Assembly: GCA_023245235.1 (NCBI GenBank)
Contig: JAHFKT010000001.1
Location: forward strand, 3,923 to 48,022
DNA from: Candidatus Yanofskyibacteriota bacterium
GTDB taxonomy: Bacteria > Patescibacteriota > Minisyncoccia > 2-02-FULL-40-12 > GWA2-44-9
Length of the DNA: 44,100 nt
Direction: 5' to 3'
Positions 29,497 through 37,428 of the stretch are shown piece after piece. A program made the translations under genes and the position numbers. Under the pieces are notes generated by a model. The model was given only the letters and a program-made list of their open reading frames with translations. It was not told the origin of the DNA and did not search any database. Position 1 is the first letter of the stretch, and the number at the start of each line of letters is the position of its first letter.

Positions 29497-29976
29497 ATGT
29501 TCAAGCGCTTTGTACCTTTGATCATGATGGTTTTCGCTCTTCTTTTCGCCGGCCAGCCGCTATACGCCCAACATCGTGGGCAGCAGGGACGGGGCCGTGA
29601 AGGCCAAGGCCGCGCTGAACCGCGCCAAGCTCCACAACGGGGCGGACAGCGGGCAGATCCGCGCGACGACAGCCGGCATGCTCAGCCGCGCCAGCCTCAT
29701 GACGGAGAAATGCACGGGTACGCCGTGCCTCGCCGTCAGCCGTTGCCTCGGCCGCGCGAAGGATTCGGCGCTTACGGTCGCTTACAGTATCGGGGCCATA
29801 TCTTCTTCTGGCGGCCGTATCCGGTCATCTGGATCACGCCGAACACCTGCGTTCCCGGCTACTGGGACTGGGATCAGTGGTATGGCGGTTGGGTCTGGGT
29901 CCAGGGCTACTGCAATGTGCCGGGATTCCGCCCCTATGCCGGATTCTACTTCTGGTATGACGCTGCCCGTCCATAG
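29497..29976 (+). CDS. Secreted protein with Gln/Arg/Gly-rich linker and Trp/Tyr-rich C-terminal domain
   Basis: Signal peptide MFKRFVPLIMMVFALLFAGQPLYAQ; low-complexity GQQGRGREGQGRAEPRQAPQRGGQRADPRDDSRHAQPRQP; C-term FFWRPYPVIWITPNTCVPGYWDWDQWYGGWVWVQGYC. Confidence 0.65.
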   Translation: MFKRFVPLIMMVFALLFAGQPLYAQHRGQQGRGREGQGRAEPRQAPQRGGQRADPRDDSRHAQPRQPHDGEMHGYAVPRRQPLPRPREGFGAYGRLQYRGHIFFWRPYPVIWITPNTCVPGYWDWDQWYGGWVWVQGYCNVPGFRPYAGFYFWYDAARP

Positions 29977-29993
29977 TTCTTAGTTCTGACATC

Positions 29994-30013
29994 AGCCCAC
30001 TTCGTGGGCTTTT
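29994..30013 (+). terminator. Rho-independent terminator
   Basis: AGCCCAC-ttc-GTGGGCT followed by TTTC. Confidence 0.65.
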
Positions 30014-30047
30014 CAATTTCAAGTGAAAGCCATATCATATCGTCATC

Positions 30048-30803
30048 ATGCCCCCGAAATTCTCTTCGATAAAACTCTCGCGCTCAAGTTTAAAACTTTT
30101 TCAGGACTGCCCGCGTTGTTTTTGGCTCGACCTGCATCACAAGATCAAACGTCCGCCGTCATTCCCGTACACGCTGTCTTCGGCCGTGGATTTTCTGGTC
30201 AAACAGGAGTTCGACAAATATCGCCGAGAGGGGACGCTGCCGCCGGTACTGGCCCGCCACCGTGTTGATGCCAAACTGTTCAACGGGCCGGAGCTGCCGG
30301 TCTGGCGCGAGAATTTCAAAGGCGTCCAGTTCTTCGACGAGGACTTGAACGCGATGTTGTATGGGGCCGTTGATGACGTGCTGCAGTTCTCCGACGGCTC
30401 GCTGGCGGTCGTGGATTACAAATCATCCGGTTCGCGCGAGATCCGCATCTACGACGACTATCAGAGGCAGATGGATATCTATACCTGGCTCCTCGACCGC
30501 AACGGTTTTCAGACCCAGCCCGAGGCGTATTTCGTTTTCTACCAGGTAGACAAGTCCGGCGGGGGATTCCAGAACGCATTGCCCTTCATCGAGCAGCTGA
30601 AAAAAGTCAGGGTCGACAAATCATGGGTCGGCGACGTGTTCGAACAGGCGGTGATGGTGGCGCGGCGCGACACCCCGCCGGACATCGAAACGCCCTGCCA
30701 GCACTGCATCTACGTCCAGCAGGCCGGCCAATTCTTCAAACCCATCAAAAAGAAATCCACAAAATCTCCTCGCATAGTGACGGCTGATCTCGATACCGAA
30801 TAA
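30048..30803 (+). CDS. PD-(D/E)XK nuclease superfamily protein (RecB/Cas4-like)
   Basis: KLSRSSLKLFQDCPRCFWL, YGAVDDVLQFSDGSLAVVDYKSSG, YQRQMDIYTWLL, CQHCIYVQQAGQFF. Confidence 0.85.
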   Translation: MPPKFSSIKLSRSSLKLFQDCPRCFWLDLHHKIKRPPSFPYTLSSAVDFLVKQEFDKYRREGTLPPVLARHRVDAKLFNGPELPVWRENFKGVQFFDEDLNAMLYGAVDDVLQFSDGSLAVVDYKSSGSREIRIYDDYQRQMDIYTWLLDRNGFQTQPEAYFVFYQVDKSGGGFQNALPFIEQLKKVRVDKSWVGDVFEQAVMVARRDTPPDIETPCQHCIYVQQAGQFFKPIKKKSTKSPRIVTADLDTE

Positions 30804-31100
30804 CCGCTCCGCCCCATACCCCTCGACTCGACCGATAGTCGCCTCGCTCCTGCGGCTCGGCGCTCTCTAGACTGCTCGACATGCGACCAAGCTCCAAGCT
30901 CGCATGCCTGCGCAACTTCTCGCTGAGGGATATGGAGCTTCACTCAATAAATTCCAGCGAAGCTTGGGCCTAAGACGAACGTACGGAGACGGGTAGCCGA
31001 GCGCGAGCGCAAAATTCAGCAGAATTTTGACGCGTTGAGTCGTGGCCCAAGCGAGCGATGACTTTGCCTGACGACCCGTTTTCCGATATGATTACAGCAT

Positions 31101-32567
31101 ATGGCGACAGCTTCAAAGCAGCCGCAGCTCTACGGCGAATATTTCTATAAGTTCTTCCAGTGCCCGCATTGGATCTGGTACGACATCTACGGCGATGCCG
31201 CCAAAAAGCGGGAAGTCCCGCCGCTTTTGGACCTGATCTATAAGGGCAAGATGGTCAATGCCGACAAAGGCCTGCTTGGCCACAAGGAGTTCGAACAGCT
31301 GAAGCCGGAGAACTTCCGCGACCTGGACGAGGCGTTCCTGGCGACCGTCGAGCTTATGAAAAAGGGCAAGAACATCTATCACGGTGTTCTGATGTCCGAG
31401 GACTGGGTCGGTATTCCTGACCTATTGGAGGCCCGGCCCGGCAAATCATCGCTCGGGGATTTTTATTATGTCGTCTATGACGCCCAGAACTCGCTTGACC
31501 TCCGGGATGAGTACAAGTTCCAGCTTATTTTTTACTCGCTCATCCTGGAACGCATCCAGGGCGTCCGGCCCAAAGAGGCGTATGTCATTGATGCTCAGGG
31601 CAACGAGCGTTCGTTTGCCGTCGATGAGTACCTGGAGCAGTTCCATCTGACCCGCCTTCAGATCGAGAAGATACTGAACGGCGAGAAGCCGGCGCCGTTC
31701 CTGAAAGCCGGATGCAAGCGCACGCCGTGGTACTCGTTATGCCTGGAAGAGACCCAGGGCTGCAGCGACGTATCACTCATCTACCGTATCAGTCAGGCTG
31801 ACCAGCGCCGGCTCTATGATATCGGCATCAAGACCATTGATGACCTGGCCGCTGCCGATGTCAGCCATCTCCAGTCGGAACTTGAGGACTGGCAGTTCGA
31901 CAAGATCATCAGGTTCTCCAATCAGGCCAAGTCACTTATCACCAATAAGCCGATGATAGTCCGCAAACCGCTTTTTCCTGCGGTCCGCTACGAGATATAT
32001 TTCGATATCGAATCGGACCCGTTGCGGGACATCGATTACCTCCTTGGATTTTTGGTCAAAGACACACAAACCGCCACCGCTGAATACAAATACTTCCTGG
32101 CTAAAGACAAAGAGCATGAGCCGGAGGCCTGGCGCAAGTTCCTGGACTATCTGGCCGGCCTGGAAGATTTCGTCATTTATTACTACGCTTTCTTTGAACG
32201 GCAGGTCTTCGACCGCCTCGCACTTCGCTATGGCGCTCCGGCCTCGCTCGTCGAGAAGTTCAGGGAGAACACCATCGATCTCCACCTGAAACTGGTGGAC
32301 ACCGCCATCCTGCCCATCTATTTCTACAGTTTGAAAGATGTCGGCGCCTATTTCGGCTACAAATGGGATGACCCCCATGCCGGTGGTGCCGAATCGGTGC
32401 TTTGGTTCAATGAATGGCTTGAGAAGGGGGATAATGCGGTCATGAAGAAAATCCTCCGCTACAATGAGGACGACGTCCGGGCCACGATGATAATCAAGGA
32501 CTGGTTGGCCGCCCAAAAACCCTCAAAGGCCAAAGACGATAAACTCGACCTCGATTCTCTGCAGTAA
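31101..32567 (+). CDS. TM0106-like RecB-type nuclease with C-terminal RNase H-like domain
   Basis: YGEYFYKFFQCPHWIWYDIYGD, RKPLFPAVRYEIYFDIESDPLRDIDYLLGFLVKD, VIYYYAFFERQVFDRL, RYNEDDVRATMIIKDWL. Confidence 0.88.
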   Translation: MATASKQPQLYGEYFYKFFQCPHWIWYDIYGDAAKKREVPPLLDLIYKGKMVNADKGLLGHKEFEQLKPENFRDLDEAFLATVELMKKGKNIYHGVLMSEDWVGIPDLLEARPGKSSLGDFYYVVYDAQNSLDLRDEYKFQLIFYSLILERIQGVRPKEAYVIDAQGNERSFAVDEYLEQFHLTRLQIEKILNGEKPAPFLKAGCKRTPWYSLCLEETQGCSDVSLIYRISQADQRRLYDIGIKTIDDLAAADVSHLQSELEDWQFDKIIRFSNQAKSLITNKPMIVRKPLFPAVRYEIYFDIESDPLRDIDYLLGFLVKDTQTATAEYKYFLAKDKEHEPEAWRKFLDYLAGLEDFVIYYYAFFERQVFDRLALRYGAPASLVEKFRENTIDLHLKLVDTAILPIYFYSLKDVGAYFGYKWDDPHAGGAESVLWFNEWLEKGDNAVMKKILRYNEDDVRATMIIKDWLAAQKPSKAKDDKLDLDSLQ

Positions 32568-32660
32568 CCGCTCCGCTCAAGCGGGCGGGTATCAAAGTCG
32601 TTTCAGAGTGGGTGGTTGACGGAAAAATTTTGGTATGTTTAAATCCCTTCATACTATTTT

Positions 32661-34061
32661 ATGCGTCGGAACCTGTTTCTCATCTCTATTATAGTCGGGT
32701 CGCTGCTCCTTTTTGTTTTTGTGGCACCCGAGTACGTGAATAAGGGCATCAACAAGGTAAACTCGAAGTTCTCAAAACACATTCCGAATATTCCCGGCCA
32801 GCCATTCCGTTTGGGTCTCGACCTGCTCGGCGGCACCCACTTGGTGTATCAGGCCGATCTCTCAAAAGTGAATGGTTCCCAGAACGACGCCATGCAGGGC
32901 GTGCGCGATGTTGTGGAGCGCCGGGTCAATCTCTTCGGCGTATCCGAACCGGTGGTCCAGGTATCGGGCACCAATCAGCTTATCGTTGACCTGGCCGGCG
33001 TCAAAGACGTCAATCAGGCCATCAATCTGATCGGCCTGACCCCGTTCCTGGAGTTCAAGACCCAGCTGCCGCCAGCCCAGGGCGATGCCATTATCAAGCA
33101 GGCTCTCGGCGCACAGGCCGCCAAGGTGACCGCCGCGGCTCTCTGCTCGTCGGGCAATTCACAGACGTTCACGGCTTTTCTGCTTCAATTCCACGCCGAC
33201 CCGTGTTATCAGCCTTCTGGCCTGGACGGCTCGGGCCTGAAATCGGCCACGCTGACGTTCAGTAATCAGACCTATGAACCGCAGGTCAGCTTGCAGCTCA
33301 ATGACAAGGGCACGAAGCTGTTCGCCGACATCACTCAAAAGAATCTCGGCCGGATAGTCGCCATTTATCTTGACGGCATTCCCATCACCCAGCCGACGGT
33401 ACAAAGCGCCATTACCGACGGCAACGCCGTCATCACCGGCAGCTTCACGCCCGAAGAGGCCAAGACGCTCGTTGAGCGCATGAACTCCGGCGCTTTGCCC
33501 GTGCCTATTCAATTGATAAGCCAGCAGACCATCGGCGCATCATTAGGTTCAGAATCCCTGACCAAGAGTCTGACCGCCGGCATTTACGGCCTGATATTTG
33601 TCGCCCTGTTCATGGTCCTGTTCTACCGCCTGCCCGGCGTCATCTCGGTTGTCGCATTGGTTGTCTATGTGCTCATCGTCCTGGCCATCTATAAGGTCGT
33701 TCCGGTCACGCTGACCTTGGCCGGCATTGCCGGATTCATTCTGTCGCTCGGTATGGCCGTGGACGCTAATATTCTGATATTTGCCCGTATGAAAGAGGAG
33801 CTTGCCGCCGGCAAGAGCCTCAACGCCGCTATGCACGAGGGCTTTTCCCGCGCCTGGCTGTCGGTCCGGGACAGTCATGTCACGACCTTGATCGGCGCGC
33901 TGGTGCTGTATATAGCCACGACCTCGATCGTGAAAGGGTTCGCCTTGACGCTCGGCGTCGGCGTATTGACGAGTTTGTTCACCGCCACCATTGTGACCCG
34001 CAGTTTCCTGTATCTGGTCACCGGTCCGTGGTTCGAAAAACATAAACGGCTATTCAGATAA
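32661..34061 (+). CDS. secD: Protein translocase subunit SecD
   Basis: RLGLDLLGGTHLVYQADL, VERRVNLFGVSEPVVQVSGTNQLIVDLAGV, ILSLGMAVDANILIFARMKEEL. Confidence 0.97.
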   Translation: MRRNLFLISIIVGSLLLFVFVAPEYVNKGINKVNSKFSKHIPNIPGQPFRLGLDLLGGTHLVYQADLSKVNGSQNDAMQGVRDVVERRVNLFGVSEPVVQVSGTNQLIVDLAGVKDVNQAINLIGLTPFLEFKTQLPPAQGDAIIKQALGAQAAKVTAAALCSSGNSQTFTAFLLQFHADPCYQPSGLDGSGLKSATLTFSNQTYEPQVSLQLNDKGTKLFADITQKNLGRIVAIYLDGIPITQPTVQSAITDGNAVITGSFTPEEAKTLVERMNSGALPVPIQLISQQTIGASLGSESLTKSLTAGIYGLIFVALFMVLFYRLPGVISVVALVVYVLIVLAIYKVVPVTLTLAGIAGFILSLGMAVDANILIFARMKEELAAGKSLNAAMHEGFSRAWLSVRDSHVTTLIGALVLYIATTSIVKGFALTLGVGVLTSLFTATIVTRSFLYLVTGPWFEKHKRLFR

Positions 34062-34062
34062 T

Positions 34063-34953
34063 ATGTTACCCCGCGTATATAAAATAATGTTCTGGTTCTC
34101 GATCTCGCTGGTCGTCTTGTCCATGATCGCGGTCGCGGTTTTCGGACTGCGCTTGAGCGTTGACTTCCGCGGCGGCAGCGTCCTTGAGCTTGATTTCAAA
34201 TCCCGGCCGGCTATAGCCGATGTCCAGAAAGCCATGGGCGCCAAAGCGGCGGACCTGGAAATGAGCGTCGTCGGCAACACCGGACTCATCATCCGCACCA
34301 ACGAACTGACCGAGCCCCAGCATCAGGCGTTGCTTACCGAGTTCAGTACCGCATTCCCGTCAGCGGGATTGACCGAACGCCAGTTCAGCTCAGTCGGTCC
34401 GGTCATCGGCAGTGAATTGAGGCAGCGAAGCGTCACCGCCATCATCATCGTTCTGCTCAGCGTCATCGTTTACATCGCATTCGTGTTCCGAAAACTGGGC
34501 CGGACGACCTCGCCATGGGCGATGGGCCTGGCCGCCATCGTGGCATTGGTCCATGACGTGACTATTCCGTTCGGCGTGTTCGCGGTTTTGGGCCATTATT
34601 ACGGCATTGAGATAACCGGCGTGTTCGTGGCGGCGGCCCTGACCATTCTCGGCTATTCGGTATCCGATACCGTGGTCATTTTTGACCGGGTCCGGGAGAA
34701 TATCATCCGGGGCGGACATAAAGGGGAGTTCGGTCAGGTGGTCCACCACAGCGTCATGCAGACCCTGGCCCGTTCATTGAACACGGTATTTACCGTGCTT
34801 TTATCGCTGTTTGCCATCTATTTCTTCGGCGGCGAGAGCATTAAGTACTTCTCACTGGCCCTGATCATCGGAATTTTCCTGGGAGCGTATTCGTCCATCT
34901 TCGTGGCATCGCCATTGCTGGTCTGGTGGACCCGTAAGAAGCTCAGGAGTTGA
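34063..34953 (+). CDS. secF: Protein translocase subunit SecF
   Basis: LRLSVDFRGGSVLELDF, ALTILGYSVSDTVVIFDRVRENI, RSLNTVFTVLLSLFAIYFFGGESIKYFSLALIIG. Confidence 0.97.
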   Translation: MLPRVYKIMFWFSISLVVLSMIAVAVFGLRLSVDFRGGSVLELDFKSRPAIADVQKAMGAKAADLEMSVVGNTGLIIRTNELTEPQHQALLTEFSTAFPSAGLTERQFSSVGPVIGSELRQRSVTAIIIVLLSVIVYIAFVFRKLGRTTSPWAMGLAAIVALVHDVTIPFGVFAVLGHYYGIEITGVFVAAALTILGYSVSDTVVIFDRVRENIIRGGHKGEFGQVVHHSVMQTLARSLNTVFTVLLSLFAIYFFGGESIKYFSLALIIGIFLGAYSSIFVASPLLVWWTRKKLRS

Positions 34954-35016
34954 CCTTTTAATGTTAATATCGTATAATCCTTCTATCAATTAAGAGGGGA
35001 TAGAAGACCCGCCCAC

Positions 35017-36081
35017 ATGGCAAACAACAATTCAAACAGTATCAAGAAAACGGTTGCGGAACTGCTCAAGAACATCTCTGCCCGCAATAAAGACATCGTT
35101 TCCCGCCGTTTTGGCCTTAAAACGGGCAAAAAAGAGACTCTCGAATCGATCGGCTCCTCATACCGCATAACCCGTGAACGGGTGCGCCAGATCGAAGAAT
35201 CAACCCTCGGACAGCTTCGCCAGGCCGTATCGGGCAATACCGATGTGACCCAGTACATCCGGCTCGCCAAAGACATCCTTGGCGAGAAGGGCGGTGTCGC
35301 CAAAGAACGCGACCTTTTCAGATCATTCAGCGGCCAGGAAGCCGACAACGTCATCAACGCTTCGCTGGTTTTCGTACTGACCCTTTCCAATGAGCTTACC
35401 CGGTTGCAGGAGAACGAGGACTTCAATTCATTCTGGGCGGTCAATGCCCAGACGGCGGGCGCGTTCAAAGCGACCACGGCGTCATTGATGAAGATACTCG
35501 AAAAGTCGGGCCGCGTCGTATCGCCGGAAGATTTTTCATACCTTGCTCAGAAGAGTAGCGTGGCCGGTTTTTCCGGTTCGGGCAAGCCCTTGTCGAACGA
35601 TGAGGTCAGTCTCTGCATGGGAGTTTCAAAGAACCTTGACCGTAATATTTTCAATGAGGTCGGCCTGGCATCGTGGTCCGAGATCAAACCAAAGGGTGTC
35701 CGCGACAAAGCCTATTTGGTCCTGAAAAAGGCCTCGAAGCCGCGCCACTTCAGTGAGATAGCCAAACTGATAAATGTCGCCGGTTTCAATAATAAGAAAG
35801 CCAATACCCAGACGGTCCATAACGAACTGATAAAGGATGACCGGTTCGTCCTGGTCGGCCGCGGCATGTATGCGTTGTCGGAGTGGGGCTACAAGGCCGG
35901 CACCGTCAAAGATGTGCTGGTGGACATTCTCCGCAACTCCGAAAAATCTTTGCCCAAAGCCACACTCATGGCAAAGGTCCGCGATGCCCGCATGGTCAAA
36001 GAGAATACTATTCTTCTTAATCTTCAGGATTCCAAGACGTTCAGAAAAAATGACGACGGAACCTACGCGCTCAAGGCATAA
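35017..36081 (+). CDS. Sigma-70 region-4 domain protein with C-terminal HARE-HTH-like domain
   Basis: RNKDIVSRRFGLKTGKKETLESIGSSYRITRERVRQIEESTLGQLR (sigma4); KPRHFSEIAKLINVAGFNNKKANTQTVHNELIKDDRFVLVGRGMYALSEWGY (HARE-HTH/RpoE-delta-like). No sigma region 2. Confidence 0.85.
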   Translation: MANNNSNSIKKTVAELLKNISARNKDIVSRRFGLKTGKKETLESIGSSYRITRERVRQIEESTLGQLRQAVSGNTDVTQYIRLAKDILGEKGGVAKERDLFRSFSGQEADNVINASLVFVLTLSNELTRLQENEDFNSFWAVNAQTAGAFKATTASLMKILEKSGRVVSPEDFSYLAQKSSVAGFSGSGKPLSNDEVSLCMGVSKNLDRNIFNEVGLASWSEIKPKGVRDKAYLVLKKASKPRHFSEIAKLINVAGFNNKKANTQTVHNELIKDDRFVLVGRGMYALSEWGYKAGTVKDVLVDILRNSEKSLPKATLMAKVRDARMVKENTILLNLQDSKTFRKNDDGTYALKA

Positions 36082-36116
36082 ATCAAAAGGCCGCCCGAAT
36101 GGGCGGCCTTTTGATT
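36081..36116. terminator. Rho-independent terminator, near-symmetric
   Basis: AATCAAAAGGCCGCCC-gaat-GGGCGGCCTTTTGATT. Confidence 0.9.
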
Positions 36117-36147
36117 TTCAGCCCCAAAAGTTCTATACTGACAGGGA

Positions 36148-37425
36148 ATGGATCAACTATTTCTCACACTGACCTCTGCGCAGACAGCTTTCTCGGTACT
36201 TGCCGATTACTGGTGGATTTGGCTTCCGCTGGTGCTGGTGATCGCATGCTGGGAAGCTTTTGTTCATTATAACCGGCTGGTGCATCTGGCCGGGTTAAAG
36301 TGGGTCCTGTTGGAGATAAGAGTTCCCCAGGAAGCCCATAAGAGCCTGAATGCCATGGAGCAGATCTTCACCTCTCTGCACTCTATCCCCATGCCATGGC
36401 CGCCCAGAGACCTGGAAGATTATTATAACCGCTGGAAGAGCACATACATCCAGGGCAAAATACCGGAATGGCTGTCATTGGAGATCGTCAGCATCAGCGG
36501 CGAGATCCATTTTTACGTCAGAGTATTGGAAGAATCAAGGCATGTTGTCGAGGCCCAGATATATGCGCATTACCCCGACTGCGAAATAACCCCGGTCGCC
36601 GATTATACGGCTCAGTTGCCGCCGTTCCTGCCTACTGCCGATATCGACATGAGCGCGCTCGAACTGGCGCTTATCAAAGAAGAAATATTCCCCCTGAAAA
36701 CTTATCCTGAATTCGAAGAGCAGGGAGCGGGTAAAGAAGACGTAAAACGCATCGATCCGCTGGCGCCGCTTGCCGAATCGATGAGCTCGCTCGCATTCGG
36801 TGAATACTTGGGGGTTCAGATCCTCATCCGGCCGACCGGAGACGGCTGGATCAAAAAAGGTCAGCCCGTACTCGACAAGCTGATGGGCAAAAAACCCAAG
36901 GAACAGAAAGATTGGCTCGAGAAAGGATTTACCGCCATCGACAGCGCTTTGATGGGCGCCGGGCCGGTCGATGAGAAAAAGGACGACAAAGACAAACCGT
37001 TCAATACGCTGAACCCGGGCCTGCAGGATACCATCAAACTGATCGAGCGGGGATTGTCCAAACTTGCGTTTGAAACCGGTATCCGCATTCTTTATGTCGC
37101 GCCCCGGGACCGCTACAATAAGAGCCGTATCCGATCGGTCGCCGCCGCTTTCAAGCAATTTTCAAGTCAGGCTCTGAACGGCTTTAGGCCGGGCTTCGGG
37201 GCGGAAGTATACAAGGGCTTCAACAAAGAAACCCGGACGCTCTACAATAAAGGGCTGCTGTACAAACGCTATCGGCTCCGCGAGTTTCCGAAAAATCCGT
37301 TCGTATTGAATACCGAAGAACTGACCACGGTATTTCACTTCCCCGATATCGGCGTGAAGACCCCGGCTCTGCCGCGCATCGAAGCCAAGAAAGGCGAGCC
37401 GCCCTCGGGTTTGCCGATCGTTTAA
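36148..37425 (+). CDS. Conserved membrane-anchored protein (DUF8128-like) paired with the downstream ATPase
   Basis: Single N-terminal TM (YWWIWLPLVLVIACWEAFVHY) then large soluble domain VLLEIRVPQEAHKSLNAMEQIFTSLHS...GVQILIRPTGDGW; 3-nt gap to the ATPase gene. Confidence 0.65.
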   Translation: MDQLFLTLTSAQTAFSVLADYWWIWLPLVLVIACWEAFVHYNRLVHLAGLKWVLLEIRVPQEAHKSLNAMEQIFTSLHSIPMPWPPRDLEDYYNRWKSTYIQGKIPEWLSLEIVSISGEIHFYVRVLEESRHVVEAQIYAHYPDCEITPVADYTAQLPPFLPTADIDMSALELALIKEEIFPLKTYPEFEEQGAGKEDVKRIDPLAPLAESMSSLAFGEYLGVQILIRPTGDGWIKKGQPVLDKLMGKKPKEQKDWLEKGFTAIDSALMGAGPVDEKKDDKDKPFNTLNPGLQDTIKLIERGLSKLAFETGIRILYVAPRDRYNKSRIRSVAAAFKQFSSQALNGFRPGFGAEVYKGFNKETRTLYNKGLLYKRYRLREFPKNPFVLNTEELTTVFHFPDIGVKTPALPRIEAKKGEPPSGLPIV

Positions 37426-37428
37426 TAT

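Noticed and set aside
36535-37158. 207-aa minus-strand ORF inside the DUF8128-like gene
   Set aside because: Antisense shadow with no motif; sense gene fits the operon.
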